Origin: Caulobacter zeae | GTDB lineage: Bacteria > Pseudomonadota > Alphaproteobacteria > Caulobacterales > Caulobacteraceae | Assembly (NCBI RefSeq): GCF_002858925.1 | Contig: NZ_PJRS01000033.1 | Coordinates: 27,920-91,919 of the forward strand | Length of the DNA: 64,000 bases | Direction: 5' to 3' | Shown here: positions 33,757 to 43,466 of the stretch, piece by piece | Layout: each line of letters opens with the position of its first letter | Numbering within the stretch: position 1 is the first letter of the stretch | Notes under the pieces: generated by a model | Databases searched by the model: none | What the model was told of the DNA's origin: nothing | What the model saw: the letters and a program-made list of their open reading frames with translations, nothing else | Translations under genes and position numbers: made by a program

Positions 33757-35856
33757 TCAGTGGTGGCCGTGGGAGACGCCGCCTGCGCCGTCGGGCAGCA
33801 CGATCTGGACGTTCTGCATCATGCCCTGGTCCTCGTGGTCGAGGATGTGGCAGTGCAGGACGTACTCGCCGATGTAGCGCTGGTAGCGGGTCCGGACGAT
33901 CAGGGTGTAGGGCAGGTAGGGACCGTTGTCGGTCTTCTGCACGCTCTTGACCCACAGGGTGTCCTTCCACGCGCCCTTCAGGCCCGGATATTGCGGGTCG
34001 GGCGGACCGGGGCCGAAGTCGTCGACCGCGCCGGGCGCGCTGACGTCCTTGCCGGCCGGATCCAGGATCTTGACGATCTGGAACGGGTTCACGTGGATGT
34101 GGAACGGGTGGCTGACGAACTCCGAACGCAGCTCCCACTCCTGGGCCGTGCCCAGCACCAGGGTGCGGTCGACGCGGTCGGGGGCGTAGGGACGCGGGGC
34201 GTAGTCCTGCGAGCCGACCTCGAACTGCACCGGCATGTTGGTGTTCTGGCCGGGAATGGCGATGTTGAAGAGCACCTTCTCGGTCTCCGAGCCCTTGATC
34301 TCGGCCTCGGTGATGGTCGGGTGCGGCACGAAGCGGGTCAGCTTCAGGCCGTTGCGCAGGTCGGCGACGACGCTGGCGCGCACGTCCGGCGGCATCTGCA
34401 CGTTGGCTGCAGCCACCAGCTCGTTGGTGACGAAGGCCGGGATGTCCTTGACCTCCTGGCCCGGCGTGACGCTGACCTTGCCCAAGAGGCGCGTGCCGAC
34501 CGCGATGCTGTTGACCGTGGCGCTGGGCGCGGTGTCGGCGTCGAGCATGCAGTAGTTGCCCGCCTTGGGGAAAACCACCAGCAGATCGTTGCGATAGCCC
34601 GGCTGCAAGGTGACCACCGTGGCCTTGCGGGCCTGGGCGTCGGTCAGGCCGTCGTCGGCGACCACATAGAAGGGGACCGGCTCGCCGATGCAGTAGGTCT
34701 TCTGGAAGGCCGGGCCGTCGGCCGCCGCCAGGCGCTCCATGGCCGCGGGACCGCCGTCGGCCATCTTCACGAACTGCAACGAGATGGTGTCGCGCACGCC
34801 GGCGTGGATCATCCGCCAGCGGGCCAGCTCGCCCTGCTTTGCCGGCAGGGTGGCCAGCACCTGGCCGTTGATGCTGGTGTAGCGACCCGACTGCCCCCAG
34901 CTGCCCGGCCCGAAGCCGTTGCCGTTGGCGTCGCTGTAGAACTCGATCACGCCGGTGTCGCCCGGATCGCAGACCCACTCGACCACGTTGCCCTTGGCGT
35001 CGGTCTTGACCTTGATGTTCCCGTCCTTGCCCAGGCACGCGTACTGGATCTGCTGGAACACCAGCAGCTTCTCGGGGATCGGGGCCCCGTTCTTGTAGAG
35101 CAGGGTGTCGAGGTCGCCGTTGGTCGCCAGGGTCGGCTTGCGGTCGCCCTTGATGACCAGGGCCCCGGCCATGCCGCTGGAGACCTGCAGCGCCGTCGAG
35201 CCGTGGCGGTGGGTGTGGTACCAGAAGGTGCCGGCCGGATGGTCGCGGGGGATGTTGTATTCGTACTCGAACTTCACCCCGGGATTAATCGACAGCAGCA
35301 CGTTGTCGCTGTTGCCGGTGGGGCTGACCCACAGGCCGTGGCTGTGCAGGTTGGTGCCGTTGTAGCAGTGCGGCACGTTGATCAGCCAGTTGGGGTCGGT
35401 GCAGCTGGGATCGGCCGGCAGCCTGTTGTCCAGCGCCACCCGCACCGTCTCGCCCGGCCGCGTCAGGATCGTCGGCGCCACATAGGGCGTGGTCGGCGAG
35501 ACGTCGGTGCCGTTGTAGCTGCGCAGGTGGACCTTGTCGTAGCGGCCGTTGGCGGGATTGTAGAGCCGCCCGTCGGTGTAGACGATGTTCAGCGCCAGGC
35601 GCTTGTCGGCGGTGATCGCCGCCGTCGACGGCGGGATGACATAGCTCTTGTCGCCCGAGGCCGTGCCGGTGATGGCCAGCAGGCTGGTGGTCGCCTTCTG
35701 GGCCGTTTCCTCGAGCGGCGCGCCGAGAACGCGGGGGTTGTCGACGATCCGGTCCTGCGCCAGGGCAGACCCCGCCTGCACGGCGATCGCGGCCAGCGCC
35801 GCCCCTACCGCCAACATCACGCGCCCATCGCGCGCGCGCCAACCAGCACCGCTCAT
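33757..35856 (-). CDS. Secreted multicopper oxidase (CotA/bilirubin-oxidase type)
   Basis: A 699-residue laccase-like oxidase that couples substrate oxidation to O2 reduction. A signal peptide covers about 1-33 (ending ALAQ). All four copper motifs are visible: LHSHGLWVSPTGNSDN, WYHTHRHG, HPFHIHVNPFQ, and HCHILDHEDQGMM with the axial Met of the type-1 copper. Length and spacing resemble the three-domain CotA group with a long insertion. The C-terminus ends GHH. The ATG at 35856 follows GGGAGG. It heads the operon of tyrosinase, unknown protein and DJ-1-like protein. Confidence 0.92.
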   Translation of the reverse strand: MSGAGWRARDGRVMLAVGAALAAIAVQAGSALAQDRIVDNPRVLGAPLEETAQKATTSLLAITGTASGDKSYVIPPSTAAITADKRLALNIVYTDGRLYNPANGRYDKVHLRSYNGTDVSPTTPYVAPTILTRPGETVRVALDNRLPADPSCTDPNWLINVPHCYNGTNLHSHGLWVSPTGNSDNVLLSINPGVKFEYEYNIPRDHPAGTFWYHTHRHGSTALQVSSGMAGALVIKGDRKPTLATNGDLDTLLYKNGAPIPEKLLVFQQIQYACLGKDGNIKVKTDAKGNVVEWVCDPGDTGVIEFYSDANGNGFGPGSWGQSGRYTSINGQVLATLPAKQGELARWRMIHAGVRDTISLQFVKMADGGPAAMERLAAADGPAFQKTYCIGEPVPFYVVADDGLTDAQARKATVVTLQPGYRNDLLVVFPKAGNYCMLDADTAPSATVNSIAVGTRLLGKVSVTPGQEVKDIPAFVTNELVAAANVQMPPDVRASVVADLRNGLKLTRFVPHPTITEAEIKGSETEKVLFNIAIPGQNTNMPVQFEVGSQDYAPRPYAPDRVDRTLVLGTAQEWELRSEFVSHPFHIHVNPFQIVKILDPAGKDVSAPGAVDDFGPGPPDPQYPGLKGAWKDTLWVKSVQKTDNGPYLPYTLIVRTRYQRYIGEYVLHCHILDHEDQGMMQNVQIVLPDGAGGVSHGHH

Positions 35857-35890
35857 CGCAGCCTCCCCGAACAACGTTCCCCGAGGCTAC

Positions 35891-35911
35891 ATACTACCTA
35901 AGCGATACTAC
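35891..35911 (-). promoter_or_regulatory. ATACTAC direct repeat upstream of the multicopper oxidase
   Basis: ATACTAC occurs at 35891-35897 and again at 35905-35911, a 14-base period, 35 bases upstream of the oxidase start. The A/T-rich block 35884-35945 is the only promoter-like stretch for the operon. Direct repeats of this type often bind a response regulator; a copper or phenol sensor would suit, but none is encoded nearby. Confidence 0.35.
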
Positions 35912-35955
35912 AGGTGAAGGCTAAATTTTTGTGATCTTTCGCACACGCAGCAGGC

Positions 35956-36576
35956 TCAACGCCAGGCGTAGTTGAAGCTGACGCTGATCCGCTGCTCCTC
36001 GGCCTGGTTGGGCGTCACCTCGTGGCGCAGCCAGCTCTCCCACATCAGGATCGTGCCCGGCTCGGGCTGCACGTAGACGAACGGTTGCAGGCTCTCGGGC
36101 GCGTCTTCCTGGCGGGTCGGCGCGGCCATCATCATCGGCAGCCGCGGATCCTCGAACTTCAGCGCCGAGGCGCCGTCCGGAATGGTGACGTAGACCGTAC
36201 CGGAGATCACGCTGTGCGGATGGATGTGGCCGGTGTGCTGGCCGCCCGGATCCAGAATGTTGATCCAGAAACTGTCCATCACCAGCTTGCCGCCGGCCAG
36301 GTCGAAGCGAAGGTCCTTGGCGAAGGCCGCCGCGTGCTTGTCGAGCTTCTTCTTCAGCTCGGCGAACAGGCTGTCGCGCTGGGGCAGGTCGTCCAGCGAG
36401 GCGTAGGAGGTGTAGCCCAGATAGCCCTTGCGCTCGGCCCAGGCCTGGCCGGCCTCGTCGTCCTCGGCCACGGCGATGCAGGCGTCGTGCAGGTCGTCGA
36501 TGAAGGTCTCGAAGTCCTTCTCGCCGGACAGGGCGGCTTCATAGAGCGGGGTGACGAAGAGCGAGCGCGTGGTCAT
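35956..36576 (-). CDS. Putative 2OG-Fe(II) oxygenase (TIGR02466-like)
   Basis: A 206-residue protein with the double-stranded beta-helix layout of small 2-oxoglutarate/Fe(II) oxygenases: FWINILDPGGQHTGHIHPHSVISGTVYV in the middle and WESWLRHEVTPNQAEEQRISVSFNYAWR at the C-terminus give the His...His and Arg of the metal and cosubstrate sites. It begins MTTRSLFVTPLYE, typical of the TIGR02466 set, often next to phage or tryptophan-modifying genes; none are here. Substrate is unknown. It follows the multicopper oxidase divergently arranged promoter region but is on the same strand, upstream of it. Confidence 0.82.
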   Translation of the reverse strand: MTTRSLFVTPLYEAALSGEKDFETFIDDLHDACIAVAEDDEAGQAWAERKGYLGYTSYASLDDLPQRDSLFAELKKKLDKHAAAFAKDLRFDLAGGKLVMDSFWINILDPGGQHTGHIHPHSVISGTVYVTIPDGASALKFEDPRLPMMMAAPTRQEDAPESLQPFVYVQPEPGTILMWESWLRHEVTPNQAEEQRISVSFNYAWR

Positions 36577-36638
36577 GGAGCGGGGTCATACAGGCGGCCG
36601 GCGTTGACGACAAACGGCGATTGGAACATCATGGGAAC

Positions 36639-36929
36639 ATGACCGTGAGCCTCACCATCCCAGCTGCGCTCGCCGCCCGCCTCAAAGCGGCCGCCGAAGC
36701 CGAGGGCAAGGACGTCGACACCTATGCGATCGACGCGCTTCACGTGATGTCCGACGAGGACTGGGGATATACCGACGACGACGCCTACTGGCGTGAACTA
36801 CGTGCTCAAGCAGACCAAACTCTGCGCGAAGGCGGTATTCCTTTCGAGGACGTTCAGCGTTGGGTCGCATCCTGGGACACCGAAGAGGAACTGCCGCCGC
36901 CAGAGCCAAAGGTCAAAGCGCGCGGATGA
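36639..36929 (+). CDS. ParD/CopG-like antitoxin
   Basis: A 96-residue acidic protein beginning MTVSLTIPAALAARLKAAAEAEGKDVDTYAIDAL, a ribbon-helix-helix-like N-terminal region, followed by an acidic C-terminal tail (EDVQRWVASWDTEEELPPPEPK) suitable for binding a toxin. It overlaps the downstream RelE/ParE-type gene by 4 bases, the normal antitoxin-toxin order. An upstream in-frame start at 36621 exists; 36639 is favoured because MTVSLTIP is the conserved start. Classified by motif and context. Confidence 0.78.
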   Translation: MTVSLTIPAALAARLKAAAEAEGKDVDTYAIDALHVMSDEDWGYTDDDAYWRELRAQADQTLREGGIPFEDVQRWVASWDTEEELPPPEPKVKARG

Positions 36930-37204
36930 GATCCATCGAGTTCGATCAGCGCGCCAAGCGTGACCTTATGAAGTTGCGCCGATGGCTCGTGAGCCGAGCC
37001 CCATCGGCGGCCGATCGCGCCATTGACGTCATCATGAAAAGCGTTGGCTCGCTCGCGGAGTTTCCGGACCGTGGCCGGCGCAAAGGTCATGGCATGCGCG
37101 AGCTTTACATTCCCTTCGGCGCGCATGGCTACGTCGTGCAATATCGACAGCAAGGCCAGGCGGTGGTCATCGCGCGCATCCGACACAGCCTCGAACGTCG
37201 CTGA
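36926..37204 (+). CDS. ParE/RelE-family toxin
   Basis: A 92-residue basic protein of the ParE/RelE superfamily: [31 protein letters not shown] as the N-terminal helices, then [47 protein letters not shown], whose RELY, YVVQYR and IARIRH segments match the family beta sheet. ParE poisons gyrase and RelE cleaves mRNA; I favour ParE because the partner looks ParD-like, but this is not certain. It ends 28 bases before uvrC. Confidence 0.82.
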   Translation: MRSIEFDQRAKRDLMKLRRWLVSRAPSAADRAIDVIMKSVGSLAEFPDRGRRKGHGMRELYIPFGAHGYVVQYRQQGQAVVIARIRHSLERR

Positions 37205-37232
37205 CTCCGCCGGACTCGCCTATATCTGCCTC

Positions 37233-39143
37233 GTGACCGACATCACCGCCGACATCCCCTCCCCCGCCGAACCGCCGAAGCTCGCCGGCGCCGCCCTGAT
37301 TAAGGACGAGGTCACGCGCCTGCCTGACGCGCCTGGCGTCTACCGGATGATCGGCGAGGCCGACGAGGTGCTCTACGTCGGCAAGGCCAAGAGCCTGAAG
37401 AAGCGCGTGGTGCAGTACGCGCAGGGCCGTTTCCACACCAACCGCATCGCCCACATGGTCGACGCCACGCGGTCCATGGAGTTCGTCACCACCCGCACCG
37501 AAGCCGACGCCCTGCTGCTCGAGATCAACCTGATCAAGCAGCTGAAGCCGCGCTTCAACGTGCTGCTGCGCGACGACAAGAGCTTTCCCGAGATCCTCAT
37601 ACGCCGCGACCACGACGCCGCCCAGCTTCGCAAGCACCGCGGCGCCCATACGACCAAGGGCGACTATTTCGGACCGTTCGCCAGCGCCTGGGCGGTGAAC
37701 CGCACGCTCAACACCCTGCAAAAGGCCTTTCTTCTCCGCTCGTGCAGCGACAGCGTCTACGAGACGCGCGACCGGCCCTGCATGCTGCACCAGATCAAGC
37801 GCTGCGCCGCGCCCTGCACCGGCCTGATCAGCCTGGAGGACTACGCTGGCCTGGTCGACCAGGCCGAGGCTTTCCTGCGGGGCAAGTCCCGCGCGGTCAT
37901 GGCGTCGATGGCCAAGCAGATGGAAGACGCCGCCGAAGAGCTGGAGTTCGAGCGCGCCGCCCGCCTGCGCGACCGCATCCGCGCCCTGGCCGCCGTCGCC
38001 CAGGAAAGCCAGATCAACCCCGAGACCGTGGAAGAGGCCGACGTCGTCGCCCTGCACGTCGAGGGCGGCCAGGCCTGCGTGCAGGTGTTCTTCTTCCGGG
38101 CGGGCCAGAACTGGGGCAACCACGCCTACTTCCCCCGCATCACCGGCGCGGCCGAGGATGAGGAGGAAGGCGTCACCGAGGAGCAGCGGGTCATCACCGC
38201 GTTCCTGGGCCAGTTCTACGACGACAAGCCGATCCCGCGCCTGATCCTGGCCAACGTCCAGCCGGCCGACGCCGACCTCCTGAGCGAGGCCTTCGCGCTG
38301 AAGAGCGGCCGCAAGGTCGAGATCGCCGTGCCCAAGCGCGGCGAAAAGGCCGACCTGGTCGGCCACGCCCTGACCAACGCCCGCGAGGCCCTGGGTCGCC
38401 GCATGGCCGAGGGCAGCGCCCAGACCAAGCTGCTGGCCGGCGTGGCCGAGGCCTTCAGGCTGGACGCTCCGCCCGAGCGGATCGAGGTCTACGACAACAG
38501 CCACATCCAGGGCACCAACGCCGTGGGCGGCATGATCGTGGCGGGCCCCGAAGGCTTCATGAAGGGCCAGTATCGCAAGTTCAACATCCGCTCGACCGAG
38601 CTCACGCCGGGCGACGACTACGGCATGATGAAGGAGGTGCTGAAGCGCCGCTTCTCGCGCCTGGTCAAGGAAGAGGAAGAAGGCGACGACGCCAACCGCC
38701 CCGACCTCGTCCTGGTCGATGGCGGCAAGGGCCAGCTGGACGCGGCGCTGGAGATCATGGCCGACCTGGGCGTCGACGACATCACGGTCATCGGCGTCGC
38801 CAAGGGTCCAGACCGTGACGCCGGCCTGGAGCGCTTCTTCATTCCCGGCCAGACGCCGTTCATGCTCGAGCCCAAGTCGCCGGTCCTCTACTATCTGCAA
38901 CGCCTGCGCGACGAGGCCCACCGCTTCGCCATCGGCGCCCACCGCACCCGCCGCAGCATGGACCTGAAGAAGAACCCGCTCGACGAGATCGAGGGCGTGG
39001 GTCCAGGCCGCAAGAAGGCCCTGCTGCACGCCTTCGGCTCGGCCAAGGGCGTAGGCCGGGCCAGCATCGAGGACCTGGTCAAGGTCGACGGCGTCAGCCA
39101 GGCCCTGGCCGAGCGCATCCACGCCTTCTTCCGCAAGGGCTGA
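37233..39143 (+). CDS. uvrC: Excinuclease ABC subunit C
   Basis: UvrC makes both incisions in nucleotide excision repair after UvrA and UvrB find the lesion. The 636-residue product has the GIY-YIG nuclease domain (about 28-110, with PGVYRMIG and [14 protein letters not shown]), a Cys-rich region ([15 protein letters not shown]), the UVR domain (about 225-260), the RNase H-like endonuclease half with [14 protein letters not shown] and VDGGKGQL, and tandem helix-hairpin-helix motifs at the end ([16 protein letters not shown]). The GTG at 37233 is the first start after the toxin gene. In many alphaproteobacteria pgsA follows directly; here it is 7.6 kb away. Confidence 0.95.
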   Translation: MTDITADIPSPAEPPKLAGAALIKDEVTRLPDAPGVYRMIGEADEVLYVGKAKSLKKRVVQYAQGRFHTNRIAHMVDATRSMEFVTTRTEADALLLEINLIKQLKPRFNVLLRDDKSFPEILIRRDHDAAQLRKHRGAHTTKGDYFGPFASAWAVNRTLNTLQKAFLLRSCSDSVYETRDRPCMLHQIKRCAAPCTGLISLEDYAGLVDQAEAFLRGKSRAVMASMAKQMEDAAEELEFERAARLRDRIRALAAVAQESQINPETVEEADVVALHVEGGQACVQVFFFRAGQNWGNHAYFPRITGAAEDEEEGVTEEQRVITAFLGQFYDDKPIPRLILANVQPADADLLSEAFALKSGRKVEIAVPKRGEKADLVGHALTNAREALGRRMAEGSAQTKLLAGVAEAFRLDAPPERIEVYDNSHIQGTNAVGGMIVAGPEGFMKGQYRKFNIRSTELTPGDDYGMMKEVLKRRFSRLVKEEEEGDDANRPDLVLVDGGKGQLDAALEIMADLGVDDITVIGVAKGPDRDAGLERFFIPGQTPFMLEPKSPVLYYLQRLRDEAHRFAIGAHRTRRSMDLKKNPLDEIEGVGPGRKKALLHAFGSAKGVGRASIEDLVKVDGVSQALAERIHAFFRKG

Positions 39144-39282
39144 TCCCTACTCAAAACGAGCCCCGCGCGATTGACAACATCGGTCGCCGAACGGCAACCT
39201 CAGGCCGCTCTGGAAAAGCATTCAACCTGCCACGTGGCGCGACTAACGCGCCGCGCCGGAGCCGTTTGGGGGAAACATCGCC

Positions 39283-40635
39283 ATGACCATTCTGCCGTTC
39301 CTGCGGGGCCGCGGCTTCGCGCGCCCGCTCGCCCAGGCCTGCCCAGACACCTACGCCGACACCGACGCGCCCCAGCCGATCCCGCGCGAACTGTCGGTGA
39401 TCCGCCTGCCGGCCGACCACTACCTGCACCGCGACGCCCCCACCGAGTGGTGGTGGCACATCGGCACGCTGAAAGCCGGCGATCGGGTGTTCGGCTTCGA
39501 GATCAACGCCGCCTCGTTCCAGGGCCGGGGCTTCGGCTTCTCGCAGATCATGCTGACCGACGTCGCGACCCAGAAGCACTACCAGCGCACCACCACCTTC
39601 ACCCCGCCCGCCGGCTATGATCCGGCGACCTGGGCCGAGCACGACGTCAACCGCGACTGGCGCGTGCGGCTGGGCGACCCCAACAGCCGGCTGACCGCGA
39701 TCAAGGTGACCAATCCGGGCTCGGGCTACGATCCTGTCGCCACCACGGTCACCGTGACCGGCGGCGGCGGATCGCAGGCCATCGCCTGGCCGCTGATCGA
39801 CCCGGCAACCGGCGCGATCCTGTCGATCCAGCTGACCAATCCGGGCCGCGGCTACAGCTCGCCGCCGCACATCGTCATCAACGGCAAGGGCTCGGGCGCC
39901 GCCGCAGAGGCCGTGCACACCTTCATCACCATGGACGCCGCCTGGGGCGACCCCACGCAGAACATGGCCGTCGTCACCAAGCTGACCGACGACGCCACCG
40001 ACACCGAGATCGTCTTCGACCTGACCATGTCGCAGAAGGGCGCGCCGTTCGTGGTCTGGGGCACCGGCGTCACCCAGATCCTGCCGCCGGCCAGCGGCTC
40101 GCACCTGCAGACCGGCAACTACTACTACTCGCTGACCAACATCGCCGCCTCGGGCACGATCACCATCGACGGCGAGATCTTCGAGGTCGAGGGCAAGACC
40201 TGGATGGACCACGAATACGGTTTATTCGGCACCGCCCAGAACCCGGTGAAGTGGATCCTGCAGAACGCCCAGCTCGACAACGGCTGGTCGCTGTCGAACC
40301 ACTACGTGCTGGCCGGCGGCAACCAGCGGCCAAATCCCGGCGAGCCGGTCGTCTGCGAGGTCACCCTGCAGGACCCGGAAGGCCAGATGTACGTCGTCCC
40401 CGGCGTCATGACCGCCGAGCGCCCGTGGACCAGCCCGGCCTCCGGCGTGGTCTATTATCTCGACTACCAGCTCGACATCGCCGGATTCGACGCGGTGCTG
40501 AACTTCAAGGCCCTGCTGGCCGACCAGGAGTTCCCGCTGCCGAAGGGCTCGATCTACGAGGGGATCGCCTCGGCCGAGGGCAGCTTCCAGGGCAAGCCGG
40601 CCAGCGGGACCGGCTGGATCGAGCAGGCGCTCTGA
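39283..40635 (+). CDS. CrtC/AttH lipocalin-like hydratase-type protein with repeat insertion
   Basis: A 450-residue protein of the AttH/carotenoid 1,2-hydratase-like lipocalin group. Signature segments are DAPTEWWWHIGTLKAG near residue 52 and the C-terminal-half TWMDHEYGLFG. Residues about 138-210 break the lipocalin fold with two short tandem repeats (KVTNPGSGYDPV and QLTNPGRGYSSP, each followed by a Gly-rich strand), a module usually seen in surface or phage structural proteins. No signal peptide is evident. Start chosen at the ATG after GGGGGAAAC. Function unknown. Confidence 0.78.
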   Translation: MTILPFLRGRGFARPLAQACPDTYADTDAPQPIPRELSVIRLPADHYLHRDAPTEWWWHIGTLKAGDRVFGFEINAASFQGRGFGFSQIMLTDVATQKHYQRTTTFTPPAGYDPATWAEHDVNRDWRVRLGDPNSRLTAIKVTNPGSGYDPVATTVTVTGGGGSQAIAWPLIDPATGAILSIQLTNPGRGYSSPPHIVINGKGSGAAAEAVHTFITMDAAWGDPTQNMAVVTKLTDDATDTEIVFDLTMSQKGAPFVVWGTGVTQILPPASGSHLQTGNYYYSLTNIAASGTITIDGEIFEVEGKTWMDHEYGLFGTAQNPVKWILQNAQLDNGWSLSNHYVLAGGNQRPNPGEPVVCEVTLQDPEGQMYVVPGVMTAERPWTSPASGVVYYLDYQLDIAGFDAVLNFKALLADQEFPLPKGSIYEGIASAEGSFQGKPASGTGWIEQAL

Positions 40636-40681
40636 GGCCAACGGGCATGGCGCGGGGCGCGCGCCAAGGTTAAGCTTGGAC

Positions 40682-41785
40682 ATGTCCTCGCCCGCCGTCG
40701 CCGCGTCCCCCTTCCCGCCCGTCGCCTGGACCCACCACGGCAACCACGACTGGACCGGGCGCGGCCCAGGCGGCGAGGACCTGAGCTTCGCCGGCGCCCG
40801 CTCGGGCCTGTTCGACGGCCGACGCAACAGCGGGCGTGGCGGGAACGTGATGTCCCTGACGGTGCAGGGCCTGCGCCCGGCCCGACTGACCGCCGAGAGC
40901 GCCTATGACCGCCTGGCCAAGGACATCGGCTACGCCGTCGAGCCCCAGACCGGCGACGCCGAGTTCGACCGCCGCATCTACCTGAACACCGCCGACCAGC
41001 ACCTGATCGCCGCTCTGCGCCAGCGGCCCGAGCTGCGCCGCGCGGTGCTGGACCTGTTCGACGCCGGCGCCGCCCAGGTCGACATCGCCTTCAGCCGCGT
41101 CACCATGACCATGGCCGGCGCGCTGCGGCCCGACCGCGACGACGGCCAGCACGACATGGCGACCGCCGGCCAGGCCCTCTGTGCCTTCGTCAAGCTCTGG
41201 CCCGGCCCGGGCGACGGTCCCGCCCCGGCGCCGTCCTGGTTCGACCGGCGGATTTTCGGCCTGGCCTGGGCCCTGCTGGCGGGCGGCGCGATCTTCGCGG
41301 CCCATCACGACAGCGAGCAGCTTTGGGCCCGCCAGATCGAAACCTACGCCCAGGTGGACTGGCTAGGCATGGCGGTCTGGCTGGCGGTCGCCGTGGGCCC
41401 CTACATCCTGCTCGGCGCCCGGCGGGCCTCGTCGCACCGCACGCTGCTGGTCGTCGGCCTGGTCGCGCTCTGCCTGCTGCCGTTCAGCAAGGAACTGCTG
41501 CAATTGCGCGCCAATAAGTGGCTGACGCGCGCCGAGGCCGTCGTCCCGGCCCAGCTGACCGACCTGCGCCAGGACACCGACGGCCTGCACCGCGACGGCT
41601 ACGAGGCCGTGATCATGATCGACGACCGGCCGTCCGAATGGGAGCTGTCGCCGCAGGAGGGCCGGCTCGCGGCGGAGGGGCGGCTGTGCGTCGCCGGGGT
41701 GGTGGCCATCGGCCTGCGCGACCTGCGCTATATCAGGACCGTGCGCACGTGGGCCTGCCGCTCGGGCCAGGGCGCCAAGCCCTAG
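40682..41785 (+). CDS. Membrane protein of unknown function
   Basis: A 367-residue protein. Residues 1-170 are soluble, with an opening VAWTHHGNHDWTGRGPGGEDLSFAG that I cannot place. About 175-270 contain three hydrophobic segments (IFGLAWALLAGGAIFAA, MAVWLAVAVGPYILLG, TLLVVGLVALCLLPF), followed by a C-terminal domain of about 90 residues with DGYEAVIMIDDRPSEWEL. The ATG at 40682 is used. Its stop overlaps that of the converging histidine kinase (shared CTAG). I do not recognise the family. Confidence 0.7.
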   Translation: MSSPAVAASPFPPVAWTHHGNHDWTGRGPGGEDLSFAGARSGLFDGRRNSGRGGNVMSLTVQGLRPARLTAESAYDRLAKDIGYAVEPQTGDAEFDRRIYLNTADQHLIAALRQRPELRRAVLDLFDAGAAQVDIAFSRVTMTMAGALRPDRDDGQHDMATAGQALCAFVKLWPGPGDGPAPAPSWFDRRIFGLAWALLAGGAIFAAHHDSEQLWARQIETYAQVDWLGMAVWLAVAVGPYILLGARRASSHRTLLVVGLVALCLLPFSKELLQLRANKWLTRAEAVVPAQLTDLRQDTDGLHRDGYEAVIMIDDRPSEWELSPQEGRLAAEGRLCVAGVVAIGLRDLRYIRTVRTWACRSGQGAKP

Positions 41786-43458
41786 AAGTCGTTGCTCCAG
41801 CGCTGCACCGAGGCCAGCGGCAGCCAAGCCTCGAACACCAGGCCGTCGGGGCGGAAGTCGAAGCGCGAGCGGCCCTTCAGCTCGCGCTGGGTCAGGTTCT
41901 CGATCAGCCGCGCGCCGAAGCCGAACCGCTCGGGCTCGCTGACCGCCGGGCCGCCGCTCTCGCTCCAGGTCAGGCGCAGCTGCCGCGCGTCCTGGTCGAG
42001 GCTCCAGCGCAGGCTCACCCGCCCGTCGCCCACCGACAGCGCGCCGTACTTGGCGCTGTTGGTGGCCAGTTCGTGCAGCACCATCGACAGCGACACCGCC
42101 ACGTGCGGGCTCAGCGCCACCTTCGGCCCCGAGGCGTCGATGCCCTCGCCGTGCGCCTTGACGCAGATCGCCGCCACGTCGGTCAGGTCGGCCTCGTTCC
42201 AGCCGGTGCGGGTCAGAAGGTCGTGCGCGGCCGAGAAAGCCACCAGCCGCTCGGTGAAGATCCGCACCTGGTCGGCGTCGAGCTTGGCGAAGGTCTGGCG
42301 GGCCAGCGACTGCACGGTGGCCAGATTGTTCTTCACGCGATGGTTCAGCTCGTTGATCATCACCGCCTGGCGCGCCTCTCGGGCCTCCAGCTCGTGCGAG
42401 GCGGCGACCAGGGCCTCGCGCACGACGGCGATCTCGGCCAGCCCGCCCCGCTTGTTCGGATCCAGCGGCCGTCCCTCGCCGATCGCGCCGGCGTCCTCCA
42501 CGAGGCCCACGACCTCGCGGTTGATGCGATTGGCCAGGAACAGCGCCATGCCCACGCCCAGCAGCAGCAGCAGCGGAAAGATCGCCGCCGTGCCCCAGGC
42601 CGCCGCCACCCCCACCTTGGCGACGTCGGCGCGGGGGATGGCCACCACCAGCGTCCAGCCGGTGCGGGGCGAGCGGCTGTAGGCCACGCGGGTCTTCACG
42701 TTGTCCAGCGACACGCTCTTGCTGATCCCCTCGTTGGAGCGGGCCAGGTTGCGGGTCATGTCCGGCGAGGCGCTGGCCCCGGTGAAGCGCTCGTTGCGCA
42801 CCGAGCGGGCGATCACCTTGCGCTGGTTGTCGAGGATGGTGGCCACCCAGCTTTCGGGCGCGCGCTGCTGGCGGAACACCGAGGTGAAGCTGGCCGCCTC
42901 GACCACGTAGGACACGACATAGGCCTGCCCCTTGATGTCGACCGGCGCGCCGACGGTGATCACGTGGCGCTGGGCCAAAGCGCCCATGCGCAGGTCCGAC
43001 ACCTGGGTGCGGCCGGCCGCGCGGGCGGCGACCATGTAGGCCGGCGGCGGGGTCTTGGGCAGGGCCGCGCCCCACGGAACCAGGGTGTTGACCACCTGCT
43101 GGCCGTCGGCGGCGGTCACCGCCACCCAGCCGGGCCGGTTGCCGGTGGCCCGCTTGGCCCGGACGTAGAAGTTCTTCCAGTCGCCGTTCAGCAGCGCCTG
43201 GTCGGTGGCCAGGGTCTCGGCCACGGCCACGCCCTCGGCCACCTGCCGGTCGACCGCGCCCGACAGCGCCCGCGCGGTGGCCAGCAGTTGCTCTTCCAGC
43301 TGGTCGCGGTTCTGGCGGTTGGAGCGTTCGAGCAGCAGCGCCGTGGCGGCCAGCGCCGGCACCAGCAGGCTGACGGTCAGCAGCACCAGGAGGCCGCGGA
43401 CCGAGCTGCGCAGGCCCCGGTGTGATCCGGCCGGGGTCTCGGAAGGGTTGGACGCCAT
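41782..43458 (-). CDS. HWE-type sensor histidine kinase with periplasmic Cache-like sensor
   Basis: A 558-residue membrane sensor kinase. Segment 1 is at about 23-43 and segment 2 at about 283-310, enclosing a periplasmic Cache-like sensor of roughly 240 residues. The catalytic half is of the HWE/HisKA_2 class: phospho-acceptor His373 in MINELNHRVKNNLATVQSLA, an N box as HELATNSAKYGAL, and the late GFGARLIENL. Such kinases in alphaproteobacteria often feed the PhyR-type general stress response or single-domain regulators. No response regulator is adjacent. The signal is unknown. Confidence 0.9.
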   Translation of the reverse strand: MASNPSETPAGSHRGLRSSVRGLLVLLTVSLLVPALAATALLLERSNRQNRDQLEEQLLATARALSGAVDRQVAEGVAVAETLATDQALLNGDWKNFYVRAKRATGNRPGWVAVTAADGQQVVNTLVPWGAALPKTPPPAYMVAARAAGRTQVSDLRMGALAQRHVITVGAPVDIKGQAYVVSYVVEAASFTSVFRQQRAPESWVATILDNQRKVIARSVRNERFTGASASPDMTRNLARSNEGISKSVSLDNVKTRVAYSRSPRTGWTLVVAIPRADVAKVGVAAAWGTAAIFPLLLLLGVGMALFLANRINREVVGLVEDAGAIGEGRPLDPNKRGGLAEIAVVREALVAASHELEAREARQAVMINELNHRVKNNLATVQSLARQTFAKLDADQVRIFTERLVAFSAAHDLLTRTGWNEADLTDVAAICVKAHGEGIDASGPKVALSPHVAVSLSMVLHELATNSAKYGALSVGDGRVSLRWSLDQDARQLRLTWSESGGPAVSEPERFGFGARLIENLTQRELKGRSRFDFRPDGLVFEAWLPLASVQRWSNDF

Positions 43459-43466
43459 GGGCGGAT

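Noticed and set aside
31952..35038. One long frame that would fuse tyrosinase with upstream sequence
   Set aside because: The extra N-terminal part is an out-of-frame reading of the multicopper oxidase; the tyrosinase starts with its own Tat signal at 33652.
33760..35901. 713-residue plus-strand frame over the multicopper oxidase
   Set aside because: Antisense shadow; the minus strand carries all four copper motifs.
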